From contig NC_073313.1 of assembly GCF_027595985.1 (NCBI RefSeq), positions 85,480,899 through 85,544,898 on the forward strand: a stretch of 64,000 nucleotides of DNA. Reading direction: 5' to 3'. The notes under the pieces are model-generated. The model was not told the DNA's origin, ran no database searches, and was given only the letters and a program-made list of their open reading frames with translations. Origin of the DNA: Sorex araneus (taxonomy: Eukaryota; Chordata; Mammalia; Eulipotyphla; Soricidae). Numbering within the stretch: position 1 is the first letter of the stretch; each line of letters opens with the position of its first letter. Of the stretch, positions 42,122 through 54,010 are shown piece after piece. A program made the position numbers and the translations under genes.

Positions 42122-43465
42122 TGCGATTTCTTTAAAAAGGCATTGTGCATTCTTAAACACATTGAAAAGAAACGAAAAAGCCAAATTGGAGGGAGCTAAC
42201 ATGAAGAGATAAATTTATTTTCAAGTGGTTCATATAATTATGAAACCACTGAGAATTATAGCAGATGTTTAACATTAACAGGACTCCATTTTAATTTTAA
42301 TAATTATACTCAATTAATGTAAATTAATGTGAAAAAAAGATACAGAGCATTGTTGAATGTAGCCCTCATATGTTGTTCCTAGTGCATATTTAATAGAATA
42401 GGAAGAAATATGCTCAGCCAGTAAAAAATTAAAATTTAGAAGCACATGAATTTTAAATTTCTTCAAATTAAAGGAATTAGAATTTCTTCACAATTTATAA
42501 AAATCAGAACTATGTGTCTTTGAATCTCTTACCAGTTTACTTCTATTACATTGGATTTAATAACTAAAATTATAAAAATACAAATTTTATGATAAGGATA
42601 ACTTAGCAGGAAACAGAACAATGCTATCTTGAGGCAGATCTTTAAATTCACTTTGAAACTAAATTAATATCATGAGGTCTGGGTTGTTCTATATAAATCC
42701 AGAAGTTATAGGTATTCATTTAGATTCATAAACCATATCCAATTTTACTATGAATAAAAGACATAGAGACAGTGGAGTAAGAGAGTCAAGTGCTTTATAA
42801 AATCAGATTTTCTAAGGAATGAAGAAATATATATATAAGATTAGTATGTTTGTGTATCCCAAAAGGGCTGCATTTCTAAAATACTGATTTCAAATAGTAT
42901 GTATTGAAAAAATAAGCATCTTTGCCTTATAAAAGGAAAATATTAAGTATAAAAAGAAGAGTTTGGATTAGATAATCTCTGTTTCCTCCTAACTTTCACA
43001 TTTATAACTCCATGATCAAATTATAGATTGGAAGTATAAGTGTTGGTTGTTTGTGATAAGAATAATGGGAGAATATGTACAATTATAATCTGTATATATT
43101 TTCATTTTAATCTAAACTTTACTGGAATCAATACCAAATATGTGTGTATGTGCATTTATATATATTTGGGGATTCTGGGCTTGGAGGTTATGGGAGTGGG
43201 GCAATGCTATGTCCCTTTTAATAGAATACTTATTATTTCTGTGTTCCATTAGAAAATTTAGATCATTCTTTAAAAGATTAAACTACTTTTATATTCTCTA
43301 CTTCAGAAATCCACTAGACTATGAGGGAAGCTAAATTTACCCTTTGTATACCTCTCAGAAATTATCTTTAAATAAGTTTTTTCTCAAATTCTCTTATTAT
43401 TCTAAGATTTAATTTAGGTGGTTACCCTAATTTTTCTTTACCTGTAGATTTTATTTTATATTCAA
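42122..43465. other. Single-copy AT-rich DNA
   Basis: No gene or repeat recognised over 1.3 kb. Confidence 0.55.
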
Positions 43466-43546
43466 TCAAAACACATATATTGGGTGTCTACTATATTCAG
43501 GCATAGTTCTGGGTGCTGAGAAAACATCTCAGTACAAAAACCCATG
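43466..43546 (+). repeat. Ancient interspersed repeat fragment (MIR/L2 class)
   Basis: acacatatattgggtgtctactatattcaggcatagttctgggtgctgag follows the widespread mammalian ...tattgagcacctactatgtgccaggcac... pattern. An L1 begins at its right edge. Confidence 0.55.
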
Positions 43547-44189
43547 CTATTGACTGCTGGTGGGAATGCTGACTGGTTCAGCCCTTTTGGAAAACAACAC
43601 GGTTGTTTCTCAAAAAATTAGAAATTGGGCTCCCATTTGACCCAGCAATACCGCTTCTGGGAATATATCCTGGAGATGCAAAACAGTATAGTAAAAGTGA
43701 CATCTGCACTGGTATGTTCATTGCAGCACTGTTCACAGTAGCCAGAATCTGGAAAAAAACCTGAGTGCCTGAGAACAGATGACTGGTTAAAGAAACTTTG
43801 GTACATCTACACAATGGAATACTATGCAGCTGTTAGAAAAGATGAAGTCATGAAATTTGCATATAGGTGGATCAACATGGAAAATATCATGTTAAGGAAA
43901 ATGAGTCAGAAAGAGAGGGGCAGACATAGAAAGATTGCACTCATTTGTGGAATATAAAGTAACAGAATGGGAGACTAAACCCAAGAATAGTGGAGATAAG
44001 TACGAGGAGGATTACTCCACAGCTTGGAAGCTGGCCTCACATGCTAGGTGAAGAAGCATCTTTGATAGAGAAGGGATCTCCAAGCAAAGGGTACTAGGTG
44101 GGCCCACTGGGGATGGGAGGTATGGGCTGAAAATAGACTGTAGACTGAACATGATGCCTACTTAATACCTTTATAGCAAACTACAACAC

Positions 44190-44266
<77 letters not shown>

Positions 44267-44485
44267 AAAAGGGAATGCGCTTCCACAGAGGCAGGGTGGG
44301 GTAAAGGGGACAGGGTGGGGGTGGTGGGAGGGATGCTGGGACCATTGGTGGTAGAAAATGGGCACTGGTGGAGGGATGGGTACTCGATCATTGTATGACT
44401 GAAACATAAGCATGAAAACTTGTAAGTCTGTAACTTTATCTCACGGTGATTCACTAATAAATAAAAAAATTAAAATTAAAAAATA
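43547..44485 (+). mobile_element. L1 3' half, group A
   Basis: ORF2 C-terminal sequence (43547-43960, frames broken) is followed by a 3' UTR with an expanded AG repeat and the end tatctcacggtgattcactaataaataaaa. No duplication found. Confidence 0.92.
44191..44266. repeat. Microsatellite (AG)n inside an L1 3' UTR
   Basis: Pure AG for about 75 bp. At the same place the sister L1 at 35650 has only ggaaagagagat, so it arose by slippage after insertion. Confidence 0.97.
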
Positions 44486-44581
44486 GAAGAAATAAATATT
44501 ATATCCATACACACATAATCATATGTAGTATATGTATAAATGGTAGTAAATTATTATATATAGACACATATTCAAACAAAT

Positions 44582-44752
44582 GGGGGCTGGAGCGATAGCA
44601 CAGCAGGTAGGGCTTTGCCTTGCATACGGCTGACCCTGGTTTGATTCCCAGCATCCCATTGGTCCCCTGAGCACCACCAGGATTAATTACTGATGCAGAA
44701 CCAGGACTACCCCCTGTTCATCGCCGGGTGTGATCCAAAAAGCAAAAAAATA
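44582..44752 (+). mobile_element. SOR SINE type 1
   Basis: Head gggggctggagcgatagcac, B box ggtttgattccc, body with small deletions, tail gatccaaaaagcaaaaaaataaag. Confidence 0.93.
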
Positions 44753-45600
44753 AAGACCTTCAGTCTAGCTAGTCTCAATATTGTTAAAGGAACTCAAGGG
44801 AACTGGTATGGAGGGAGTAAAATAAGTAAGGGGAATGAAAGGATATTAATTCAGAAGGATATAATTGGAGGAGAGGACAGATCTTATAGGAACTTGGGAC
44901 CATTATATGGCTTTATATTTTACTCTGAGTAAAATTAGAAAATGCCATAGGGTTTTCAGCAAAAATGTAATGTGGTATGGCTTTTAAGAAGATCCTACCA
45001 GTTGCTGTCTTGAATAGGCAGGATTGAAGCAGAGAAACCAGATAGGAATCTATTAACAACAATCCAAGCAAGAAAGAATGGTACTAAATATAACAGCTGT
45101 TGAGAAGTAGACAGAGTTACGATATATTATGAGAATATTTTCATAGATTGGACATGGGTAAGACCATAGGCAAAATAAGTATGTTGTGCAGATGTTCAAA
45201 TTTAGACTTGATAGTTTGAGATGATTATTCTATATTTAAGTGGAAAGTGCATGCAGGTAGGTGGGTATAAGAGTCTGGAGTGCAGCAGAAAGATCTGGAT
45301 AAGAACTATTTTGAGTCTTTATCACATACATGACTATTTAAAGTCAAAGAGGTGAGACCAGAGAAGAGTTCCCAGGTCTGGACACTGAATAAACTGCTGT
45401 TAAAAATTTGGGGAGAAGAAGAATCAGTAAAGAACACTGAGAAGTGTAGTCAAAGGTATGTGGTATGTAGGAGGAGAAGCAGGAACATTTGGCATCTTCT
45501 TGAAATCCAAGGTAAACAAACAAATTGACCATTGATCATATCTGTATTTTACTCTCTATTGCTATTGTTCTTTGGAGTTTAGCAATGATTCTGTGTCCAT
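44753..45600. other. Single-copy DNA
   Basis: Nothing recognised. Confidence 0.55.
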
Positions 45601-45607
45601 ACTCTAA

Positions 45608-45771
45608 TAGTTTCTTTTTTCTTTTATTTACCTTTCCCACCTGTCCCCTCTCTATCCCCTCCTCTTCTCTCACCTTCCCTTTTTATTATTTCTTCCCTTC
45701 CTTCCCCTCCCCTCTTTGTAATTTCTTACCTCCCCTACCTCCCTTCTGTCCCCCTACCCCCTTTTCTTTTT
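45608..45771. repeat. Pyrimidine-rich tract
   Basis: Long C/T stretches with few purines. The 168-codon open frame across 45525-46031 reflects this bias. Confidence 0.8.
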
Positions 45772-46605
45772 TATTTTTAAATCACAGCACTGTTCATACA
45801 AGGTTGTTCATAATACATTTGCTTCAGGCATTTAATATTCAAATACCAATACGTGACCTTCCCTTCACCAGTGTCTTCAGTCTCTCACCCATCCCTCAAG
45901 CCTGCCCTCTTAGCAGGCACAAACAAATTCACTTCTTATTGCTTGCTACAACAAAATGGCAAATGGATTTTAAAAAAAATAGTTCAATAAGTCAATTTCT
46001 AATTATTGTTGTCTCACAATGGTGTTACTAAAATCATTGTCTGAGAATTTACTGGACTGGTTGGTTTTGGTTCAGCCTACTGTGTTACTGTTTTCACTTG
46101 TTGAGCTTGGTGGTCTTCTTTGCAACTTTCTCATCAAATTTTCTGTGCTCCTACCAGGCTGCCATTACTGTGAAGTTTGGAAGTGTCATGTGGTAGCCTA
46201 TACTCCAGGAGTTTTGGAGCTGAAACAGTTTAGTGACTTGGTGGCTTGAGGGGGTTCAGTTGTGGAGCTGGGCCACCTCTATGTTGGATAATGTCAGATA
46301 TGAACAGGGCTGCTGGTCCTTGAGATAGGGAGGGAATCTCCTTGCCCACACTCTGAGAAGTCCCCAGAGTTCTCAGCCCAGACTGGCCTACCTGGGATTA
46401 TTCAGCATCTTGACATTCTTGTGATTGCTTATGGAGATGGACTGTTTCTATGTTAGAAGATGTAGGTATGGTGAGGACCTTCAGGGCCTCCCATCAGGGT
46501 TGGAGTGAGGTGGGGGGAATCTCTCTACCCCCATTCTAAGAAAGCCCTAGAGTTCTCAGTCCAGAAACAATTCCATCTGGAACAATTCAATGGCTTGGTG
46601 TTCTT
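45772..46605 (-). mobile_element. Group C L1-like element, extent uncertain
   Basis: 45790-45920 has aaggttgttcataatacatttgcttcaggcatttaatattc, then ccttcaccagtgtcttcag and ctgccctcttagcaggc, like 20640-20770. To the right, 46262-46382 and 46432-46564 are diverged direct repeats. I cannot say whether the repeats belong to the same element. Confidence 0.45.
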
Positions 46606-46607
46606 TT

Positions 46608-46818
46608 TGACTATTCTTTTTTATTTCTTTACTTTTTGCAGTGTAGGGGGGGTAAGTTTGTGGGCCACACCTGGCTCTGTTCAGGGCTATATTATGACTG
46701 TGCTCATGGGTCACCCCTGGTGGTGCTTGAACAACCATATGCAGTGCTGGGGATCAAAGTGGGGTCAGCCTCATGCAAGGCACGTCCTTTAGCCCTATGT
46801 ACTATCTCTCTGGTGTCC
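46608..46818 (-). mobile_element. Old SOR-like SINE
   Basis: gggccacacctggctctgttcagg, gggtcacccctggtggtgctt, B box complement gggatcaaagtggggtc, head end gtactatctctctggtg. Confidence 0.8.
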
Positions 46819-46959
46819 TCAACAGTCTCTTAACTGTTCTTATTGCTTTCCTTCTTATTAACTCTCTGATGCAACCATGCCTCTGCCTATATAGTCTCTT
46901 ATTTTTCTAATTGACCTAATTTTTAATTGTCCTCTCTACAGTTCTCATACCTAGCTAAG

Positions 46960-47195
46960 TCCTAGCTATCCTTCAATACTCAGTCAGAAAGGGTTCTCTG
47001 GTCTTTTCTATATATTTTAGTTATGCCATGATAATACTTTTACTGTCACCTTGACCATTTCATAGTTAACTGTCTGTTTCTTCTTATAGGCAACTATTTC
47101 TTGAAAGGCATTGCTGATATTTAAATGCTTGTCTAAATGTTTGGCACCCAACACAGAGTTTGAGAATCCAGTTATTGAATGAATGAGTAATCGTT
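46960..47195 (+). repeat. L2-like 3' end
   Basis: ccttcaatactcagtcagaaagggttctctggtc and the terminal ggcacccaacacagagtttgagaatccagttattgaatgaatgagt follow the order of L2 3' sequence. Confidence 0.6.
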
Positions 47196-47469
47196 TTATC
47201 TCTCTGCTCTAGGTATGTCTGTTTTAGTTTAGAGAATTATACATTTTTCTCTATAACTTTTAATGGTTTCAAATTATTATAATGATATAGAGGACAGAGT
47301 AACTGGTTTGAATTTCAGGTGCTGGGGTAGCATGCCAAATAATAACATCATGGGTTTGATAGCACTGGTATATTATCTTTCCGATTCAAGTTATCAGTTG
47401 AGTTACTGTAATACCACCAATCCTCAAAATTTGAATTTGTTAGGTCACAATACCTTGTCTTTACCATGT

Positions 47470-47688
47470 AAAATTAGTTCTTTTTTCTTTTTAACTCTTT
47501 TTCTTTTTTTTTCTTTTTGGGTCACACCTGGAGATGCATAGGGGTTACACCTGGCTTTGCACTCAGAAATTACTTCTGATGGTGCTCAAGGGACCATATG
47601 GGATGCTGGAAATCAAATCTGGGTCGGCTGCATGCAAGGCAAATGCCCTACCCACTGTACTATTGCTCCAGCCCCAAAATTAGTTCTT
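47470..47688 (-). mobile_element. SOR SINE type 1, TSD intact
   Basis: 13-bp duplications AAAATTAGTTCTT at 47470-47482 and 47676-47688. Full length. Confidence 0.95.
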
Positions 47689-48044
47689 ATGGGAAGACTC
47701 AAAATTGTTTTTTCCTCTGGGGAGAAAGAAAGAAGTTTTTCCTATCCTTGATCCTTTTCAAAGAGTATTAATATGCATTTGTCATAAAACAAATCAATAA
47801 AACTAAATTTTTTTTACTGGTGGTCTTTAATACTTAGTTAAAAATGTCAAAATGTCTCTGATGAGTCACATCTGTCACTCTTCACTCAATTGATTTGGTA
47901 TTCTGTTTCTGAGAGGATTTTTTGAGGAAATCATATGTGTCCCTTTAAGTATACAACATTGTTATTTGACACTGATGAAACATATAGTTTTATCATCATC
48001 ATCCACAAATCTAGTTTTCCTGAATCACCGTAGAACTGGTCCAC
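47689..48044. other. Single-copy DNA
   Basis: Nothing recognised. Confidence 0.55.
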
Positions 48045-48290
48045 TTTTCTCATTTCACCCACCTTAATTCCCTCCTCTCTGCTATCCACCAATCTTTTTA
48101 TATCTAAGAGTTGGTTCTTTTTCGTTCACTTGCTTCTGTTTCTTTATATTCCACATATGAGTGAAATTTCATGGTATTTGTCTTTCTCCAACTGACTTCT
48201 TTCACTTAAAACAATACAATGAAGGCTCATACATTGTTAATGGAAGTGATTCATGTTTTAACCTGAGTATTTTTCCATTGTGTATGTATG
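48045..48290 (-). mobile_element. Old L1 fragment
   Basis: ctatccaccaatctttttatatctaagagttg, ttctttatattccacatatgagtgaaattt, ctgacttctttcacttaaaac, and tatttttccattgtgtatg are in the order of an ancient L1 on the minus strand. Confidence 0.75.
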
Positions 48291-48328
48291 CATGTATGTA
48301 TGTACATGTGCATATGTGTTTGTGTGTA
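48282..48328. repeat. Microsatellite, (TGTA)n-like
   Basis: tgtatgtatgcatgtatgtatgtacatgtg. Confidence 0.85.
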
Positions 48329-48344
48329 TTTAAACACCATGACT

Positions 48345-48490
48345 TTTTTCCAATTTTTATTGTCATCATGAATAATGGAGATTTAGGCTATCAGTGTTCA
48401 AATTCTACACCCACCACCAGTGTCAGTGTCCTTCAACCAATGTCTCAAGTCCCCCCCCTCAACCCTCACAACCCCCTTGGTAAATGTGGA
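48345..48490 (-). mobile_element. Probable L1-like 3' UTR
   Basis: A T-rich start, then ctacacccaccaccagtgtcagtgtccttcaacc and a C run. Similar in layout to 9060-9130. Confidence 0.5.
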
Positions 48491-48496
48491 TTCTTC

Positions 48497-48622
48497 TGGT
48501 TTTTTTGGGGGGGGGCACACTGGTAAGGGTTCCAGAGGACCATATGGGGTGCTGAGGATTGAACTTAGGTCAGCCACATGCAAGGCAAATGTCCTGCTCA
48601 CTGTACTATCTCTTGGCCCCCA
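48497..48622 (-). mobile_element. SOR-like SINE, shortened body
   Basis: gggggggcacactggtaagggttccagaggaccatatggggtgctgaggattgaac to actatctcttggccccc. About 50 bp of body is missing. Confidence 0.85.
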
Positions 48623-48689
48623 TTTAAACTCATTAAAAAAATTAATGACTATAATAGTGTTAGTATTATAGTACGGGCTGTAGCCTGTC

Positions 48690-50330
48690 TTTTTTAAACA
48701 TCTGTTTAATAGTCTTCAAAGGAAAAATTTAAAATTTTGATGAAATAGAAATAGAATAGAAATTCTTTCATTGACTGTACTTTTGGTGCTATCTCTAAGA
48801 ACTCTTCACCAGCTCTACATTTTCAGATATTTTCCCCTGTTTTTTTTTGTTTCAAAGGGCCTCACAATTTTATTTTTAAAGTTCACAATACATTTTAATT
48901 CATATCTGCTAAATTCCTGAATTTTATGTTAAGATTCATTTTTACCTATGTAAATTTAATTGCTTTAGCACTATTTGTTAATGACAATAGCTGTTTAAGT
49001 CTTGATATTTGGATGAAATAATTCTTTTTATTTTTTCTTTATTTCAGAAATATTTTTTGCTTTTATTTTTGCTAATTTATTATTTTCTCTCCCTATATGT
49101 ATTTTTCAAATAGGTTTGTCTATGTCTAGAATAAATATCGCATAGATTTTTGATGGATACTGCGTCAATGACCTACATGTCATTTTGAGGGAGAATTAAC
49201 ATCATTACTATGTTAAGTTTTTGTATCCATGAGCACAGGAAATATCTTCATTAATTGTTATATTTATTGCCTGTCTCATCATTTTTTCTTTCATTTTTAG
49301 CTTGTAAGTTAGGTGTGTGTTTTGTTGGATTTATGCCTTTGTATTTTCTATTTAAACATACTTGCAAGTGGTATTGTATTTTTAATTTTGTGCTCACATA
49401 TTAATTTCTAGCAGATAGAAATGCAATTGATTTTTGTCTGTTGGTATTCTATCATCTGACCTTGCTGAAATCAAAATTAGTTCTGGGAGATTTTCTGTTT
49501 ACACCATGTCATGTGCAAGTCTAGACAACTTTATTTCCTCATTTTCAATTTGATTTTTTTTCTGGGCACACCTTAAAGTTCTCAGAGTCTACTCCTGGCT
49601 TTAAGCTCAGAGATCACACCTGCTGGGACTCAAGGGATCATGTGTGGTGCCAGGGATCAAGCCCGGGTCAGCCATGTACAGCACTAACATTTGGGCCTCC
49701 ATTTGATTGGTTTTTGTTTCCTTTTTCTGTATTATTGTGTCGTTAAAACATTCACTTATGTATCAAACAGACCTGGTGACAAAATAAATCTTGTTCTCAA
49801 TTATAGGAGGAAAATATTCATTCCTTAATCTTTAAATACAAGCTGTAGATTTTTAAAATGTTTTTCTGAGTTGATAAAGTTCCCATTCCTACTTTCTGAG
49901 ACTTTTTTATAATGAATCACTTGAATTTTTAAAGCTTTTTCTGTATCTATCAATAAAATTATGTTTTTTCATTCGCTGCCTGTTAATAGGATGAGTTCCA
50001 TTGGTAAATTTAAAAATATCTTTATTTGCATTTCTGGAATAATCCACTTTCTAAAGATTCTGTGTTTCTCTATGAATCTGCTTATACATCTGATAATGTG
50101 CTTTCATTCTATTGTATTTCCCTCATAAGAAAATGTGTTATTTCTCTCTGGTTTCAATGCTCTTTATTTAATTTAAATCTCAGTGGTTTGATTATGAGGT
50201 GTATTGAGGTTGACTACACCTTTTGATTCTGTAGATATGAATAAATTTCTGAAAATTTCAATCATTATTTTTCTAATTTTTGTTCTTTTAGAAATTTATT
50301 CATACAAGTGTTTAATTAAACTTTCATATC
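48690..50330 (-). mobile_element. Long old L1 (ORF2 region), broken by a SINE
   Basis: Collinear ancient-L1 words on the minus strand, given here as plus-strand text: cttttggtgctatctctaag (48780), ttttgtatccatgagcacagg (49220), gtgtgttttgttggatttatgc (49317), gatagaaatgcaattgatttttg (49415), ttctgtatctatcaataaaatta (49938), ggatgagttccattggtaaattt (49990). All frames are destroyed. The sequence at 50520-50900 may be a further L1 part, but I cannot confirm it. Confidence 0.8.
49548..49708 (-). mobile_element. SOR SINE type 1 inside the old L1, short TSD
   Basis: 8-bp duplications ATTTGATT at 49548-49555 and 49701-49708. B box complement gggatcaagcccggg. Confidence 0.88.
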
Positions 50331-50344
50331 CTACAGATCACAGA

Positions 50345-50516
50345 GAATCTTTATTTGGGGGGGTCACATCTGGTGGTACAGAGGGACTGTTTTGGCTCTG
50401 CTCAGGAGTGATGCCTGGAGTGCCTGGGGGACCTTATTTGGTGTTGGAGAATTGAACTGCGGTCAGCGACATGCAAACAAGTGCTTTACCTTCTGTACTA
50501 ATTTTTTTCAGCCCCA
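50345..50516 (-). mobile_element. SOR-like SINE
   Basis: gggggggtcacatctggtggtac to ctgtactaatttttttcagcccc. It has a T-run insertion inside the head. Confidence 0.82.
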
Positions 50517-51185
50517 GGAGCTGTTTATTTTTAAAGTTCATTTTCTCTGTATTGTTCATAAAAAGTACCTTATATTATTTCATTTTCAAGCCCACAGATT
50601 CCTCTTCCCTATTCTCCTGCCATGTCCATTCAGTGGTTTTATTTTTGGTTATTGTATTTTGCTGTTCTAAAAATTCTGTTGATGCTTCTTTGATGCTTCT
50701 GTTTTTGCTAAAATTTTCCATTGGCTTTAAGCATATTATATATACCTTTAAGCTTTTTATGATGGCGGATTTTGAATTCTTGTCAGATTTCTAGTATTTT
50801 TTTCATCATGGTGTTTATTCTATGAGTTGAGATATTTCTGATTCTTAGCACGATAAGTGGATTTTTATTGAATCCTTGATATTTGGGGTAATATATCCAA
50901 CCAGTCAGCTTTCCCCCCCTCTTTCAGACAATTAGTTTCTTTTATATATAATGCCTATGTATTTAGCTGTACTTGGTAAAAGTAGGAGGAAGTTCATTTT
51001 CTTTAACTTGTCCTAGAGTTGGAAATTCAGATATGCTTTTTATTATTCTAATTTACCATTTTAAAATTGTTGTCAAGAATTGAGTATATATTTTAAGTCC
51101 TATAGCACCCATTCATACTGTACTCATAATGGTCATTGAATGGATATATTTTGGTAATGTCCCCTCTCCACCTTCTTTCATTCTT
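50517..51185. other. Unassigned AT-rich DNA, possibly old L1
   Basis: tttgaattcttgtcagatttctag and gatttttattgaatccttgatatttggggtaa look repeat-derived, but I cannot name the family with confidence. Confidence 0.35.
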
Positions 51186-51420
51186 TAAATCAGAAATTTC
51201 CAAACTTATTTGGCCTACCACCCTCTTTTCAGAGAAACAAGTCAGTCAGCATCCCCCTGGAAATCTCCCTTCTTCAAGTAGACAGACAGAAAGCAGCCTC
51301 CCCTGGTCCCCCCCACCAATTGGGCCCAAGGCTTCTATGCCCTCCTCCCCCACTTCTCCAATGACCTCCAGGGGCCAGTATCACCGACTTTGGGGGAAAA
51401 CTGCCTTAAATCATTTAGGT
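51186..51420. repeat. Possible hAT MITE
   Basis: The ends ttccaaacttatttggcct and accgactttgggggaaa are loosely inverted-repeat-like. The C-rich interior explains the 97-codon open frame. Confidence 0.25.
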
Positions 51421-53945
51421 GACCTTTAGTGAATGATCTTTAGCTCCATTGTAACTTCTCTGAATAGCCTGATGCCATTTCCGAAATTTCTGAACTGTCT
51501 GTTCTTACTTTCAAGTCTGAATTCAGTAATTTTAGTGACCTCCTGGAGTTGTTTTGAATGAAATGAAAGACCCAAGTGAGTCCTCACTTCGTTGAAAAGT
51601 CTGTTCAAATGTCACTGGTTCAAGTGCCCTTTCATAATTATTATTTATATACTTTTTTCATGCTCCTCTTCCTACCTAATATATTATATCTATGAATTTC
51701 TTCACTCCATGTAAAATCTTTGCATCTCCAGTGTTTAGAAAAAGCCCCTTGTGACAAAGTAAGTTATCAGTAAATCTATTTTCCCCTTCCCTTAAAACAT
51801 GTTTTAACTGACTGAATTATATGGAAAATGTGTAAAAGACGGGATAGAAGAAAAATTCTGCGACTACATAGTTAACTCTAGATTAGGCAATGGCAAAAAC
51901 GAACTTAGATCAAAATGGGTAAGAGGAGGAACATACTATATTTTTGCTGTCCTTGCTTTCCCCACCCCTCCCACCTAAGCCACATTTCTTGTTCTATGAA
52001 TCTTTAGCATAGGAGCAATATCTTTCTGAAGGTGGCATTTGCAGCCCTCCAATGGTGAAATCAAAAGTTCAACATTTTTGAAGAGAGATTTGGCTTAGAT
52101 GTTGGAAGCAAGTGACAGTTTGGCCAGCTGCCCCAAGTGCATTAAAACTTTCATGGTCCCTGGAGTAAGTGGATTAATTCCAAATGCAGGTCTTCTAAAT
52201 GAAACTCAGGACTTTGAATTGAATCCAGTTTTTACAGGGAGTAATTAAAATGAATAGAAGCAAATGGTGAAGTCATATATTTTTGTGCAGTCACATTTCT
52301 CCCCCTAATTTCACCATTGACTGGCACCTCTCACTTGTCACAGTAGAGGAAGTGATTCAACCTTTCCCCTAGGATATTGTAGTATCTTGAGGATTTCTCA
52401 CTTTCCATATTAGTTTGATATCTAAGAAACTCACCTACCAGACACTATAGATTGGAAAAATAAAACTGTTTATCTTTCCCAAGATTCCATAAAAACAAGG
52501 TATATTCAGAAAAGGAATAGCATATAGTATACCACAGTAAAATATTAGGGTTATGCTGAAACAAAAATGGTATTTAAATTTACCTTAATGTCTTCTCAGA
52601 TGTAATTGCTTTCTAGCGAGACACAATACAGGTTTGAGGACATTACTTACGTACAATACTTATCCTGGATAACTGATATCACCTGAACTAGATAACTAGA
52701 GCATCTGGCCCTTTCGACAGAGCTTTCCTCCAGAATTTGTATTGTTCCTTGAACAGGCAAAGCATTTTCTCAAATGAGCTGTCTCGAGCAAGTTTTCCAT
52801 CAAATTCTTGGCCATTGGTGCAGTTGTCTTAATTTTACTTAAGTGCTTGCTGGCTGACTTTGAGTCCAAACAGACAAAGGATACCTTATGGGACAGAATT
52901 TAATCTTGCGAGGAAGAAGAGAAACAGCTGCCTTCTACTTGACCTCTCTGCTTTCTTCCCTCTATTAATGGAGATAAGGAAAAGAGAGAGAAAATGGCTC
53001 TCATTTCTAACTAGATTTACCATGTTTGAAGATTTGCTTTACTTGACGGATATGAATGACCACTATGTAAGCATGGGTTGTTGAAAGCATGATTTCTTAT
53101 CAGAACGAAATTTAGGCTCATAATTTGCTTTCATGACGTTATATTTCAAATGATTGTGCCTTCGTTGTTCTGCTGAACTAAGGTGGGGGCGAACTTAGTT
53201 TTGCTTTGCTTTCATTCTAATAAAGTACCACTCTATAAGCAATTGTATGCAGTGAATAGTAGAATGAATAATGGAGGCATTTGTTTGCTTTTCTGCTAAT
53301 ACTGTGCTTACCAAAATAATTCCCTCAAATATGGAAAGTGCATTTAACCCATTTGTTTTGAGAGGGTGGCCAGAGGCTTTGGCAGGGTGACATTTATTTG
53401 CCAGGCTCAGCAGTCCCACGGCCCACTGACCTTCATACACCAGAGCAGACCCACAGGCATGCAGGAAAGAAAGACAGGACTACCCCAGAATGTTGAGCAA
53501 GGGCTGGGACCAGTGTGGTTGCGTGCCTAGCTGTAATGGGGTCTCACGAGAGGCACCTGCCTTCAGCAGAAACCAGGAGCCTTATTCTACTACCTCATCC
53601 CTCCAAAAGCAATTCAGCATGGCTTCGAAGCACCTGGGCCTCTCTCTATGCCCTGATGGAAAGGAAAGTGGGCCATAAGTATTGAGAAGGTTCCCTCCAT
53701 TTTGTTGTTGAACTGGAATAGGAAAAAATCCACCCCTATGTAGGGCCAACACCCAAACTGGACTATGGGACACTGCTATGTGGCAGGTGTCCTTGGATCG
53801 AGAGAAATGTATCCTGAGAAGGGCCAGCTGGGAAGACCAAGGGATGTCAGCCTTTTCCTGTCCACCAGGTAAGAACCTGGCCTGTTTGAATTTCAGTACA
53901 CACAAGCAGGAGATTTGTGTATACATCAACCTACTCATACATCTA
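51421..53945. other. Single-copy DNA, 2.5 kb
   Basis: One of the longest stretches without recognised repeats. Parts (52080-52330 and 53380-53700) have balanced composition that could reflect constraint. The open frames at 53490-53678 (plus) and 53582-53938 (minus) show no known domain. Confidence 0.45.
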
Positions 53946-53948
53946 CAT

Positions 53949-54010
53949 ATGCATTAAATATTTATTGAGCATCTGCTACCCAAGCGTTGCTTGGTACAAT
54001 GACAAAAAGA
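53949..54010 (+). repeat. MIR-class fragment
   Basis: cattaaatatttattgagcatctgctacccaagcgttgcttgg. Confidence 0.6.

Noticed and set aside
44191-44454. Ser/Leu-repeat protein on the minus strand
   Set aside because: It is a translation of an AG microsatellite within an L1 3' UTR.
45525-46031. 168-codon open frame
   Set aside because: It arises from a C/T-rich tract with few stop codons, with no domain or splice context.
53490-53938. Opposing open frames of 62 and 118 codons
   Set aside because: Single-copy sequence with no known domain. Both strands being open suggests chance.
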